NCBI RefSeq assembly: GCF_003149745.1
Contig: NZ_QGEG01000002.1
Span: forward strand, 496,001 to 560,000
Source of the DNA: Flagellimonas aquimarina
GTDB lineage: Bacteria; Bacteroidota; Bacteroidia; Flavobacteriales; Flavobacteriaceae
Direction of reading: 5' to 3'
DNA length: 64,000 bases
Position 1 is the stretch's first letter, and each line of letters begins with the position of its first letter. The notes under the pieces were generated by a model. That model worked only from the letters and a program-made list of their open reading frames with translations, had not been told where the DNA came from and ran no database searches. The position numbers were made by a program, and so were the translations under genes. Below are positions 26,201-35,270 of the stretch, in pieces.

Positions 26201-27007
26201 TTAGTTGTTGGATTCTAGCAACTTTTCAATTTTTGCCATTCTTTTGGTCAAAGATTTTAGTTCTTTGTTTTCCTGTTTAAGGTTCTGAATTTCCTTTTGT
26301 TGTTGAATCGTATAAAGTGTCAGTTCTTCAATTTTTTGAAGGAACTTAGCATTCATTTCCCCTAATAAAATCCCATTTTTTTCTACCTCTTTGGCACTTG
26401 GAATATCTTTAAGGTGTCCTTTTTCAGCTATGTGGTTTTCAACCTCTTCCAATGTTGGAAGATTGTAGTTATTCTGAAAAACAAAATCTGGCCAACCGGT
26501 TAAATCTACCTTGACTTCTTTGGTGTGGATATTTCCATTGACGGCCAATTTAGCATCAGGGGTATTGGTACCTATTCCAACATACCCATTTTCTTCTATT
26601 ACCATTCTGGTTTGTTGTGTACCTCCATAACCATTTCTTGTTCCAAAAGCTAATCCATAATCTGAATTTTTATTTTCAATCCCGAAATCAATAAATGCCT
26701 GAGGAGTGGAATCCACAGTTCTTTGTAATCTTAGCGAGGTACTACTCCAATTAGAACCATTACTGTTTCTCTTATTTAGAACCTGAAATTTTGATTTGTT
26801 TACAACCACACTTCCTTCAAAGGTTGTAAGCACAGATTGGTTCCCTACTACTTCTCCTAAAGAATTGGCCTTGACATGAAACTTATAACCTGGATTTGTT
26901 GTACCAATCCCAACATTATCTTGTGTTGTTATTGTTGTTCCATTATCTGTCCATTGGGCATTTGCGGAAAGTGTAAATAAAAGGAGAAATAGAATAGGAT
27001 GTTTCAT
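26201..27007 (-). CDS. Secreted fibre-like protein with C-terminal coiled coil
   Basis: This 268-residue protein has a signal peptide (LFTLSANAQ) and short beta repeats of the NVGIGTTNPGYKFHV and YVGIGTNTPDAKLAVNG type. A conserved region (PTLEEVENHIAEKGHLKDIPSA) precedes a C-terminal coiled coil of about 60 residues. These features are common in Bacteroidota surface fibres resembling phage tail-fibre stems with a trimeric coiled coil. No autocleaving S74 peptidase domain is recognisable. Function unknown. Confidence 0.65.
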   Translation of the reverse strand: MKHPILFLLLFTLSANAQWTDNGTTITTQDNVGIGTTNPGYKFHVKANSLGEVVGNQSVLTTFEGSVVVNKSKFQVLNKRNSNGSNWSSTSLRLQRTVDSTPQAFIDFGIENKNSDYGLAFGTRNGYGGTQQTRMVIEENGYVGIGTNTPDAKLAVNGNIHTKEVKVDLTGWPDFVFQNNYNLPTLEEVENHIAEKGHLKDIPSAKEVEKNGILLGEMNAKFLQKIEELTLYTIQQQKEIQNLKQENKELKSLTKRMAKIEKLLESNN

Positions 27008-27164
27008 AGTTTAGTTCTTTGAATAGATAATAGAATTTTGTTTGTTCTAAAGATAGAACAAGAATAATAATTAAAGAATTTTCGCACAAATTTTTTTGTG
27101 AACTTCTGTAACAAAACCTGCATTCAATCAACAGATAAGTAAAACACTTAAAAAAAATCAAAGA

Positions 27165-27962
27165 ATGAACGCACACGAAATAGACTATGAAATTTATGGG
27201 GAAGAAATGCAATATGTGGAGATAGAACTTGATCCACAGGAAGCGGTAGTTGCCGAGGCGGGTAGCTTTATGATGATGGATACCGATATAAAAATGGATA
27301 CCATTTTCGGCGATGGGTCTGGCCAAGATTCTGGAGTATTGGGTAAATTGTTCTCCGCAGGAAAACGTTTGCTCACCGGAGAAAGTCTTTTTATGACCGC
27401 TTTTTTAAATATTGGGCAGGGCAAAAAGAAGGCAAGCTTTGCTTCACCATACCCTGGTAAAATACTCCCTATTGATCTTTCTGAAAAAGGAGGGAAGTTC
27501 ATATGTCAAAAGGATGCTTTTTTATGCGCTGCCAAAGGGGTTTCCGTAGGAATTGAATTTTCAAAGCGTTTGGGCCGTGGACTTTTTGGTGGAGAAGGCT
27601 TTATAATGCAAAAGTTGGAAGGTGATGGAATGGCCTTTGTACATGCCGGCGGTACCATGGCAAGAAAAGAATTGGCGGCAGGTGAGGTGTTAAAGGTGGA
27701 TACGGGTTGTATTGTTGGTTTCTCGCATACCGTGGACTATGACATTGAATTTGTTGGTGGAATTAAAAACACCGTTTTTGGTGGAGAAGGTTTGTTCTTT
27801 GCCACGCTAAAAGGTCCAGGAACGGTTTATGTACAATCATTGCCCTTTAGTCGATTGGCTGGCAGAGTTTTGGCTTCAATCCCAAGAGGAGGAAAGGATA
27901 AAGGAGAAGGTAGTATTCTTGGCGGGCTAGGAGATATTGTTATGGGAGATAATAGGTTCTAG
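27165..27962 (+). CDS. TIGR00266/AIM24-family protein
   Basis: This 265-residue protein has the AIM24-like beta-sandwich signature: [22 protein letters not shown] near the start, a glycine-rich middle ([10 protein letters not shown]), [21 protein letters not shown] and [12 protein letters not shown] near the end. The family is widespread and poorly understood. It is the first gene of a plus-strand run with DUF2461, Nudix and MsrA. Confidence 0.88.
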   Translation: MNAHEIDYEIYGEEMQYVEIELDPQEAVVAEAGSFMMMDTDIKMDTIFGDGSGQDSGVLGKLFSAGKRLLTGESLFMTAFLNIGQGKKKASFASPYPGKILPIDLSEKGGKFICQKDAFLCAAKGVSVGIEFSKRLGRGLFGGEGFIMQKLEGDGMAFVHAGGTMARKELAAGEVLKVDTGCIVGFSHTVDYDIEFVGGIKNTVFGGEGLFFATLKGPGTVYVQSLPFSRLAGRVLASIPRGGKDKGEGSILGGLGDIVMGDNRF

Positions 27963-28042
27963 TTTTCTAAAACAAGTTCTGGAATACATTGGATTTATAG
28001 GAAAGGAAATAGTTTTATTTTTATGCCTTTCAATTTATCTTA

Positions 28043-28696
28043 ATGAACTTCCAGGACCTATTTAACTTTCTTACCCAATTACAACAAAACAATACTAAAG
28101 AATGGATGGATTCCAACCGTAAGTGGTACAAATCCCTTCGTGGGGATTTTGTGCTGTGGTTGGACGGTCTGGATATTACCATGGCAGAGTTGCATGATGA
28201 CTATTATCCCACCCCTGGAAAAAAGGGAATTAATCGTATCAACAATAACCTCATGTTCCATCCGCATAAACCCATCTATAAAGACCACTTTGGAGCGGGG
28301 TTGGACAAGGCCCCAAATTCTGCAGATTTTTATATTGAAGTAGGGGTAAAGCAATGTTTGTTAGCTGGGGGATTTTGGCGTCCAGATCCCAAAACATTAA
28401 GAAGCATTCGGGAGGGAATTGATTACAATGGCGAAGAACTGCTCAAAATCATAGAAAAACCTTCCTTTAAAAAGGTGTTTGGCGGACTCTATAAAGATGA
28501 AAAATTGACCAATGCCCCAAAAGGTTTTGCCAATGACCATCCTCATATTCAATTGTTACGCAACAAAACTTTTGCCGTGGAACATCAAATGGAGATGAGC
28601 GAAGTGCTGCGCGATGATTTTGAGGAAAAAATTAAAGTAGTTTATTTGGAGATGCTTCCTTTCCGACGATATTTGAACAACGCAACAACCGTTTAA
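28043..28696 (+). CDS. DUF2461-family protein
   Basis: This 217-residue cytoplasmic protein has the family pattern FNFLTQLQQNNTKEWMDSNRKWY, then NNLMFHPHKPIYKDHFGAGL, and later ANDHPHIQLLRNKTFAVEH. These are typical of DUF2461 (TIGR02453). No activity is established. It ends 8 bases before the Nudix gene, so the two are co-transcribed. Confidence 0.88.
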   Translation: MNFQDLFNFLTQLQQNNTKEWMDSNRKWYKSLRGDFVLWLDGLDITMAELHDDYYPTPGKKGINRINNNLMFHPHKPIYKDHFGAGLDKAPNSADFYIEVGVKQCLLAGGFWRPDPKTLRSIREGIDYNGEELLKIIEKPSFKKVFGGLYKDEKLTNAPKGFANDHPHIQLLRNKTFAVEHQMEMSEVLRDDFEEKIKVVYLEMLPFRRYLNNATTV

Positions 28697-28704
28697 TCCA
28701 GATT

Positions 28705-29289
28705 ATGAAATACGGAAAGGTCAAGAACATTGAAAAGGAATTATTATCAGACAATTGGTATTCCTTAAACAAGGTCACTTTTGAATATCAGAGAGAAGAT
28801 GGGGAATGGGAAACGCAAATACGCGAGGCATATGACCGTGGAAATGGTGCGGTAATTCTTTTATATAATAAAGAAAAGGGTACCGTTATTTTGACCAGGC
28901 AGTTTAGAATGCCAACCTACCTAAATGGAAATGAAGATGGAATGATGGTCGAGGCCTGTGCAGGAATTTTAGAAAAAGGCAATGCGGAGCAGACCATTAT
29001 TATGGAAGTAGAGGAGGAAACCGGTTATAAAATTACAGAGGTTCAAAAGATATTTGAGTCATATATGTCTCCAGGTTCGGTCACAGAGGTGCTATATTTT
29101 TTCATTGGGCAATATGAGGAAAATATGAAAGTGAGCGAAGGTGGCGGTGCCGAAGATGAGACCGAAAATATTGAAGTGTTGGAAATGACCTTTCAGAAAG
29201 CATTACAAATGATGTCCAGAGGAGAAATTAAAGACGCCAAGACTATTATGTTGCTTCAATATACACAGATAAATGGGTTATTTGGTTGA
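28705..29289 (+). CDS. nudK: NudK-like Nudix hydrolase (GDP-mannose pyrophosphatase type)
   Basis: This 194-residue protein has the NudK-type layout: an N-terminal strand pair, the FRMPTYLNG segment and a Nudix box starting at AGILEKG and ending in EVEEETGY. These enzymes hydrolyse GDP-mannose or related nucleotide sugars, using magnesium bound by the glutamates. In the box the position normally Arg or Lys just before the first catalytic Glu is Met (IIMEVEEETG). The metal-binding glutamates themselves are retained. Second member of the DUF2461-Nudix-MsrA run. Confidence 0.82.
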   Translation: MKYGKVKNIEKELLSDNWYSLNKVTFEYQREDGEWETQIREAYDRGNGAVILLYNKEKGTVILTRQFRMPTYLNGNEDGMMVEACAGILEKGNAEQTIIMEVEEETGYKITEVQKIFESYMSPGSVTEVLYFFIGQYEENMKVSEGGGAEDETENIEVLEMTFQKALQMMSRGEIKDAKTIMLLQYTQINGLFG

Positions 29290-29310
29290 GTTTTTAACGA
29301 CCAAGGGTAT

Positions 29311-29817
29311 ATGGAAATCAAAAAAGTTGCCTTAGGTGGTGGATGCCATTGGTGTACCGAAGCTGTTTTTTTATCCCTCCGTGGAGTCACAAAAGTAGAA
29401 CAAGGGTTTGTTTCTCAAAAAGGAGAGCAAAGTTCTTTTTCAGAAGCAATAGTTGTGTCCTATAACCCCCATGAAATTTCTTTAAAAGAATTAATCGAAA
29501 TTCACCTGCATACCCATCAAAGTACTTCTGAGCATTCATTTAGGAACAAATACCGTTCAGCCGTTTATGTTTTTTCTGAAAAAGATTTTGATGGATCCAA
29601 TCAAGCTTTGAAAATGCTACAGAAAGACTTCAATAAAGAGCTTATTACTAAAACATATTATTTTAAAGCATTCAAACTGTCGGAAGAGCAGTTCCATAAC
29701 TATTATTATTCAAATCCGGAAAAACCGTTTTGCAAATCATACATAGACCCTAAATTGAAGATGCTCATGAACAGATACTCAAGCTTCATGAAAACGGCCC
29801 CAGAATTATTAAAGTAA
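29311..29817 (+). CDS. msrA: Peptide-methionine (S)-S-oxide reductase
   Basis: This 168-residue methionine sulfoxide reductase A carries the catalytic cysteine in GGGCHWCTEAVF, where most MsrA proteins have Phe before Trp. The conserved HTHQSTSEHSFRNKYRSAVY region follows; a further Cys lies in PFCKSY. It repairs oxidised methionine. It follows the Nudix gene by 21 bases and sits some 2.3 kb left of oxyR. Confidence 0.85.
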   Translation: MEIKKVALGGGCHWCTEAVFLSLRGVTKVEQGFVSQKGEQSSFSEAIVVSYNPHEISLKELIEIHLHTHQSTSEHSFRNKYRSAVYVFSEKDFDGSNQALKMLQKDFNKELITKTYYFKAFKLSEEQFHNYYYSNPEKPFCKSYIDPKLKMLMNRYSSFMKTAPELLK

Positions 29818-30218
29818 TTGATTTTCAAGTCGCGTTTTTAAGCCCTCGAAAGCTCTGTTTATTCGTTAAGAATAAGCTAAATGATATCATATTTTTATAA
29901 CAGAAGTATCAAGATAGAAATATTTTATACTTCAAATATCTATAAATCAATTAGTTGAACTAATTTTTCTTTCTTTTTGAATTCACTTACACAAATTGGA
30001 AGTTGTAAGTAAAAAAGTTCACCTCCGTACTTAATACCAGTTAAAAGCCACAAGAATTTTGCTTTTAAGATTATAGAAAGTTTGGCCAAAACTTCTCAAA
30101 ATGAATAAAAGGTTACAAGCTGTTAGATTCATGTTTATCTCAGAATAGTGTTCAGGTAAACTACCAAATCAATAAGACGTAACCAAGAGTAAATTGTTTG
30201 ACCCTTTAAAATTTAAAA
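29818..30218. other. Intergenic stretch before the broken gene
   Basis: About 400 bases of A+T-rich sequence after msrA. No open frame of useful length, no T-run hairpin and no repeat was recognised. Confidence 0.4.
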
Positions 30219-30406
30219 ATGAAAACTTCTAAACTTCCGTTATTTATGATTTTGGCCATGTCTTTGATTTTGGCTTCCGGTACCAGTTATTTGGTTTGAA
30301 TGGAACTATAGGAATTTATAGAGTAAATGGCCAGAGCTTGGAGTTTGTTGGCGAAGAACCTGGAAACCTTCCAGGTACCAATACCCAAGGAATTGCGGCT
30401 ATTTAG
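30219..30406 (+). pseudogene. Internally deleted remnant of a secreted-protein gene
   Basis: ATG at 30219 opens a clean signal-peptide-like stretch (MKTSKLPLFMILAMSLILAS) that stops at TGA 30297-30299. In another frame, from about 30296 to TAG 30404-30406, there is a well-formed C-terminal tail (GTIGIYRVNGQSLEF, then NTQGIAAI). Together these look like the two ends of one secreted protein, perhaps a beta-propeller, joined by a large internal deletion with a frame change. The gene's terminator at 30442 is still present. Alternative: a 26-residue peptide gene, which I consider less likely. Confidence 0.55.
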
Positions 30407-30441
30407 CAATCCTGTTTTTAAGTTGTTTTGTTTGATTGAAT

Positions 30442-30473
30442 CGGGAGAAGCTGCCTTCTCCCGGTTCTTTTTT
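30442..30473. terminator. Intrinsic terminator between the remnant and dacB
   Basis: CGGGAGAAG (30442-30450), a four-base loop and CTTCTCCCG (30455-30463), followed by a T-rich run. It was presumably the terminator of the broken gene and lies 5 bases from the end of the convergent dacB-like gene. Confidence 0.8.
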
Positions 30474-30477
30474 GTAT

Positions 30478-31764
30478 TTAGTTTTTCTCACGAATTTGAT
30501 TGAGAACAGATTCAATCTCAGCACGTATTTGAGAAGTGGGAACGGTAAAGTGATTGTTCATGAGACTGAAAATTAAAATTTTACCTGACTTTGCTTTTAG
30601 ATAACCACTTAGGTTGTAGTTGTTTCCCAATGAGCCGGATTTTGCAAAAATATAAGGTTCAACACCTTCCTTCTCCCATTTTTTAATTGTCCCGGTAGAA
30701 TCCCACATGGGAAAAAGTTTAAATAAGCGTTCTTTAGGAACTTCTGAATAAATTTTTTGAAGTATTTGCACCATTGAGCGCGGAGTGAACAAATTATAGC
30801 GTGATAGCCCAGAACCATCAACCCATCTTGGTTTGTGTTCCAAGTCACTTAATTCATTTTCCAGCATATATGAAATGCTTTTTTGCGTGCTTAATGTATC
30901 TGAAAGAGTGGAGGAACCAATCATTAGTAGTTGCTCCGCTAGAAAGTTATCGCTTTCATGGAGCATCTGCCTATAAATAGAATCGGAGGCTATTCCATAA
31001 AACACTTCTTTTTGTATTGAAGGAAAACTGTCGATTAAAGTCACATTCTTTTTCAAAATCTCCTCTAATAGTTTTTTTGTAAGAGAATCGTTCGTGATGA
31101 GAGGAACTTGCAAAGTGTCTTGTTCAAGTGGTTTTATATAGAATTGGTTTGTAAACTCTTCCCTTTTTTTTGACTCATCTTTTACAGAAACCATCTCCGA
31201 CAAAAACTGTGGATGTACCTCCAATCCATTGTTGTTTGATATGGTCAAAACATTACCAAAAAGGGGAAGCGTATTTTTTTGAGGAGAAAAATAGGTGTCA
31301 TAATCTTCCCAGGCCCATCCAGGCCCAAATTTATCTTCTATTGAGTTTTTAAGGTGCAAAGCTAGGTGGTCATGTTTTTTAAACAAAGCAATTGCAGTAC
31401 TGTCCTTGAAATAGGGGTGAAACCAAGTGGGATCTCCGGTGCCTTCCACATATAAGGTGTCTTTCTGAATTGCATATTTTAAGGCGGGAACGTTTTTTGG
31501 CAGCAGTTTTAGACTGGTATATAGGGTAACCACTTTTACATTGCTTGCTGGGGTAAAATATCTATCCCCATTTGTATTGTAAATTGTTTCTGCTGTCTTA
31601 GAATCAATCACAACCAGCCCATGAAAAGAATTTTTTAGAGGGCCGTTATTTAGCCTGGAATCAAGTTTGGACAAACGAGGTGATGCGCATCCAAAAAGCA
31701 GGAAAAACCCTATAAACACTGGGACTGCAAAATATTTAATTCGTTGATTATATGGGTTATACAT
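30478..31764 (-). CDS. dacB: D-alanyl-D-alanine carboxypeptidase/endopeptidase (PBP4, S13)
   Basis: This 428-residue lipoprotein (lipobox FLLFGC) is of the S13 penicillin-binding family. The three active-site motifs are present in order: SxxK in TPASNVKVVT (about residue 75), SxN in HESDNFLAEQLL and KSG in FAKSGSLGN. It should trim or cut peptidoglycan peptides in the periplasm. It is somewhat shorter than the roughly 480 residues of classical PBP4, mainly in the inserted domain. It is a single gene, convergent with the remnant at 30219. Confidence 0.88.
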   Translation of the reverse strand: MYNPYNQRIKYFAVPVFIGFFLLFGCASPRLSKLDSRLNNGPLKNSFHGLVVIDSKTAETIYNTNGDRYFTPASNVKVVTLYTSLKLLPKNVPALKYAIQKDTLYVEGTGDPTWFHPYFKDSTAIALFKKHDHLALHLKNSIEDKFGPGWAWEDYDTYFSPQKNTLPLFGNVLTISNNNGLEVHPQFLSEMVSVKDESKKREEFTNQFYIKPLEQDTLQVPLITNDSLTKKLLEEILKKNVTLIDSFPSIQKEVFYGIASDSIYRQMLHESDNFLAEQLLMIGSSTLSDTLSTQKSISYMLENELSDLEHKPRWVDGSGLSRYNLFTPRSMVQILQKIYSEVPKERLFKLFPMWDSTGTIKKWEKEGVEPYIFAKSGSLGNNYNLSGYLKAKSGKILIFSLMNNHFTVPTSQIRAEIESVLNQIREKN

Positions 31765-31896
31765 ATTTACGGTTTGTCGAATTTAACATGAAATTATTTA
31801 TTTTTTAACTGGAACTTGAGGCATTTTTGCATGATTTTTCTTAATTTAGATGACAACCTTTTAATCCAATATAATCAAATTTCTATGCCCAGAGCA

Positions 31897-32082
31897 ATGT
31901 TAGATTACACCAAAACTGTACTTCAAAAAGTTAGTTTTGATGCTAAACTATTCGCAAAAGAATTAAAAAAAGCTGTTTCAAGGTTATTACCAAGTGAAAT
32001 TGAAGAACTCAAAATCTGGTTAGAGTATTTTATTTTAGACAAACCAGAATTACATCCAACATTAATTTTAATAAAAGCATAA
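31897..32082 (+). CDS. Small conserved flavobacterial protein
   Basis: This is a short protein of about 61 residues beginning MLDYTKTVLQKVSFDAKLF and continuing FAKELKKAVSRLLPSEIEELKIWL. I recall this pattern from small uncharacterised proteins in many Flavobacteriia. In-frame ATGs at 31816 and 31885 are possible, but the family start and the absence of conserved sequence upstream favour 31897. It is basic and helical. A strong terminator follows immediately. Function unknown. Confidence 0.65.
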   Translation: MLDYTKTVLQKVSFDAKLFAKELKKAVSRLLPSEIEELKIWLEYFILDKPELHPTLILIKA

Positions 32083-32113
32083 AAAATGAGAGCCGCATTA
32101 AGCGGCTCTCATT
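32081..32113. terminator. Intrinsic terminator between the small ORF and oxyR
   Basis: AATGAGAGCCGC (32085-32096) pairs perfectly with GCGGCTCTCATT (32102-32113) around a five-base loop. A six-A run precedes it, so on the minus strand it ends oxyR transcription with a T-run. Confidence 0.85.
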
Positions 32114-32133
32114 AATTTAGACAGTACCAAGGT

Positions 32134-33075
32134 CTAGCTTTTTCCCAGAGGACTAATTATTTTTACATCTTGAAAGGCTATGGCTCCCCTTACAATCGCA
32201 GAAATCACTTCCTTTAAGGCTTCGGTAATTTGAATTTTAAGCTCGCTCTTATGATAAATTAGACTTATTTCCCGAGCTGGAGAAGGGTTTTTAAAAGGTC
32301 TTAGAAATTGTAATTTTTTCTGCTCCAAATCCAGAGTGTTTAAGTATGGTAGCAAGGTCATTCCCATTCCTTCATCTGATAAACTGACCAAGGTTTCAAA
32401 ACTGCCACTTTCAATTTTAAATTGCTCGTCATGAAGGTTCTTGGGAGATTTACAAAGGTTTATCACGCCATCCCTAAAGCAATGCCCATCTTGTAGCAAC
32501 AGAATATCACTAACATCCAAGTCGTCTGTGGTCAGCTGCTCTTTGGAAGACAAGCGATGATTTTTGGGCACATACCCTACAAAGGGTTCATAGTAAAGTG
32601 GGCGCTCTTTAATAAATTCAATTTCCAAAGGGGTCGCGGCAATTGCGGCGTCCAAGTGGCCGTCCAAAATGTTTCGTATTAAAGCATCTGTTGGTTGTTC
32701 CTTGATTATGAGATTTACCTTTGGGTATTTTTTTATAAAAGTGTTCAAAAACATAGGGAGCAAAGTAGGCATGACCGTAGGAATAATTCCTATGGTATAA
32801 TCTCCGCCAATAAACCCTTTATCTTGATCAACTATATCTTTAATTCGTTCAGCTTCAGCTACAATATTCTTGGCTTGAGCTACTATTTTCTTACCCACTT
32901 CGGTAATGGAAATAGGTTTTTTACTTCGGTCAAATATTAAAATATCAAGCTCGTCTTCAAGTTTTTGTACTTGCATGCTCAATGTAGGTTGGGTAACAAA
33001 GCTTTTTTCTGCCGCAAGTGTAAAATTTTTGTATTCGGCAACCGCCAAAACATACTGTAACTGGGTAATGGTCAT
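32134..33075 (-). CDS. oxyR: Hydrogen-peroxide-sensing LysR regulator OxyR
   Basis: This 313-residue LysR protein has an N-terminal HTH (TLAAEKSFVTQPTLSMQVQK) and the OxyR sensor motif DGHCFRDGVINLC. Counting from ATG at 33075, the two cysteines are residues 199 and 208, exactly the numbers of the redox pair in E. coli OxyR. It therefore should sense peroxide through a disulfide switch and control antioxidant genes. It is divergent from the CNB-domain sigma-54 activator, sharing a 170-bp intergenic region. Confidence 0.92.
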   Translation of the reverse strand: MTITQLQYVLAVAEYKNFTLAAEKSFVTQPTLSMQVQKLEDELDILIFDRSKKPISITEVGKKIVAQAKNIVAEAERIKDIVDQDKGFIGGDYTIGIIPTVMPTLLPMFLNTFIKKYPKVNLIIKEQPTDALIRNILDGHLDAAIAATPLEIEFIKERPLYYEPFVGYVPKNHRLSSKEQLTTDDLDVSDILLLQDGHCFRDGVINLCKSPKNLHDEQFKIESGSFETLVSLSDEGMGMTLLPYLNTLDLEQKKLQFLRPFKNPSPAREISLIYHKSELKIQITEALKEVISAIVRGAIAFQDVKIISPLGKS

Positions 33076-33245
33076 CAATTATAAATTAGTGATATAAAAA
33101 TATAAAAAACCATCAATTAAATCTATAATGTTCAAGGAAAGATGGTCAACCGTCAATAAGAAATGAAATGGAAAAAAATCAATACAGCTAATGGTTAAAT
33201 TCCAAATCTTTATATTTATTTGATTCCGAACCATTATGATCAAGA

Positions 33246-35096
33246 ATGAACAAATCTGAATTGGATGAAATTGCAAACTTTTTAAAAGGAGTTTCTTTCT
33301 TTTCTGGAGTGAATAGGGTCTCGCTTTTAGAATTATGTAAGAATATAAAAACCAAGTTCTTTGAAAAGAATGAGCGCATAATTAATAAGGGGGACATTGG
33401 GGATGCCATGTATGTTATTTTGAATGGGAAAGTAAACGTTCACGACAAACAACACTCTTATAGTACATTCTCAACTGCCGATTGTTTTGGAGAATATGCT
33501 CTTATAGATGATGAACCCCGTTCTGCCTCAGTTACCGCAATGGAGGATACGTCGGTTCTAATAATTGAATCCAAGTATTTTGTAGAGTTGGTAAGCACCG
33601 ACATGGGCTTTACAAAAGGAATTTTATCTGTATTGATTAAAAGACATAGAGAACTGGATGTCATTCAGGAACGTTTGGCCGCATCCAAACAGGAAATAGA
33701 ATCAGGTAGTGCGAAAATGAGCGGATTGATCAATGGAGCCATGGATGCCATAATAATGTTCGATGAAAAATTCCAAATTATTTTGACAAACCCATCGGCC
33801 AATAAATTACTTGAAAATGACGATGTCTTACAACGAAAAGTACTTTTCTTTTTTGATGATGCAAGTGCCAATTTAATTGAGTCTTTGGTTAAATCAGGTT
33901 TGGATGATAACACCAAGATGTTTAACAATTACCTTCCGGAAATCGTGAAAGTGATTGGCTCTAATGAAACTGAAACCTTGAATGAAGGTACTATTAGTAG
34001 GTATGGCAATGACCGTGAAACTTTTTACACGCTGATATTAAGAAACATTGAGGAGCGTTTAATTGCTCAGGAAAAGATTAATCAGCTTACAACGCACACA
34101 AAATATTTGGAAGAAGAAATAGAGCAATTGACCAACAATCATGGAATCTTGGCAGAGGATATAAGTATGTTTAATGTGTTAAAGCTTATAGAACAGGTGG
34201 CCAATACAGATGCAACTGTCTTGATCAATGGTGAAACAGGAACTGGGAAAGAGTTGGTTGCAAGAGCAATCCATACAGCAAGTAACCGAGCTAAAAAACC
34301 TTTAGTTAGAATTAATTGTGGGGCCATACCAGCAAATCTAATAGAAAGTGAACTTTTCGGACATGAAAAAGGGGCCTTCACAGGGGCTACGGTCGCTAGA
34401 AAGGGTCGATTTCTAATGGCGGACAAAGGAACCATTTTCCTGGACGAGATAGGAGAACTGCCCTTGGATCTGCAGCCAAAATTGCTTAGGGTAATTCAAG
34501 AAGGAGAATTTGATCCGTTAGGTAGCTCGAGCACAGTTAAGGTTGACGTGCGAATTATTGCCGCTACACATAGGGATTTATTGAAATTTTCTAAAGAAGG
34601 AAAGTTCAGGGAAGATTTGTTTTATAGGTTAAATGTTTTCCCAATAAATGTCCCGGCTCTAAAAGATAGAGGGAATGATGTGTGTTTGATTGCGGAAAGT
34701 ATGGTAAAGAGCTTCAGTGAAAAACTCAACAAACGCGTTACTGCTTTAACTAAAGAACATAAAAAACTTTTCTTAGAGTATGAATGGCCTGGTAATGTTA
34801 GGGAACTACAGAACTTGGTTGAACGAGCTCTCATTGTATCAAAGAATGGGGAAATAGACTGGGCAGATATTATTCCAAGTACGGATAAAGAAGACCTTCC
34901 CCAAAGCCAAGAAAAATCCAATAGGGTACTAACCGCTGAGGAGCTAGTACAAATGGAAAGGGAAAACATTCTAAAAGCGCTTAGACAGACCAATTGGAAA
35001 ATTTCTGGTGACAAAGGAGCAGCAGCATTATTAAAATTGCGTCCTACAACCCTTACTTCAAAAATCAAGGCATTGGGCATTGTCCGCCCTATTTAA
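33246..35096 (+). CDS. Sigma-54-dependent activator with cyclic-nucleotide-binding and PAS-like domains
   Basis: This 616-residue protein has four parts. A CNB domain (about residues 12-130) keeps the phosphate-binding cassette FGEYALIDDEPRSASV with the key Glu and Arg. A PAS-like region (about 150-275) and a coiled linker follow. The AAA+ domain (about 305-540) has GETGTGKE, the sigma-54 loop GAFTGA (about 375) and Walker B IFLDEIGELP. A Fis-type HTH lies at the C-terminus (about 575-616). No receiver domain is present, so the signal is probably a cyclic nucleotide and/or a PAS ligand. Its own UAS-like repeats and a sigma-54 promoter lie immediately downstream, before the OsmC gene. Confidence 0.93.
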   Translation: MNKSELDEIANFLKGVSFFSGVNRVSLLELCKNIKTKFFEKNERIINKGDIGDAMYVILNGKVNVHDKQHSYSTFSTADCFGEYALIDDEPRSASVTAMEDTSVLIIESKYFVELVSTDMGFTKGILSVLIKRHRELDVIQERLAASKQEIESGSAKMSGLINGAMDAIIMFDEKFQIILTNPSANKLLENDDVLQRKVLFFFDDASANLIESLVKSGLDDNTKMFNNYLPEIVKVIGSNETETLNEGTISRYGNDRETFYTLILRNIEERLIAQEKINQLTTHTKYLEEEIEQLTNNHGILAEDISMFNVLKLIEQVANTDATVLINGETGTGKELVARAIHTASNRAKKPLVRINCGAIPANLIESELFGHEKGAFTGATVARKGRFLMADKGTIFLDEIGELPLDLQPKLLRVIQEGEFDPLGSSSTVKVDVRIIAATHRDLLKFSKEGKFREDLFYRLNVFPINVPALKDRGNDVCLIAESMVKSFSEKLNKRVTALTKEHKKLFLEYEWPGNVRELQNLVERALIVSKNGEIDWADIIPSTDKEDLPQSQEKSNRVLTAEELVQMERENILKALRQTNWKISGDKGAAALLKLRPTTLTSKIKALGIVRPI

Positions 35097-35098
35097 CT

Positions 35099-35152
35099 TA
35101 CGAAATATCATAAATTTACTCACGAAATTTCGTTAAAATGCGATATTTCGTA
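35099..35152. promoter_or_regulatory. Upstream activating sites for the sigma-54 promoter
   Basis: TACGAAATATC (35099-35109) and GATATTTCGTA (35142-35152) are perfect 11-bp inverted repeats. Between them sits the perfect palindrome ACGAAATTTCGT (35122-35133). All share the ACGAAAT half-site. They lie 59-112 bases upstream of the -24 element, a normal enhancer distance, and begin two bases after the activator's stop codon. Confidence 0.7.
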
Positions 35153-35210
35153 GTGCTCAAAATTTCATTAAACAATTTTAACTAATTGATTTTAAAGCAA
35201 TTATATTTTT

Positions 35211-35226
35211 TGGCACGCCAAATGCA
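35211..35226 (+). promoter_or_regulatory. Sigma-54 (-24/-12) promoter of the OsmC gene
   Basis: TGGCAC (35211-35216), five bases, then ATGCA (35222-35226) matches the TGGCAC-N5-TTGCA consensus with one mismatch. It is 45 bases before the OsmC start codon. Confidence 0.8.
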
Positions 35227-35270
35227 TCTCTACTGGCAAATAGAAAAATAAATCTTTAAAATTTAAAAAA

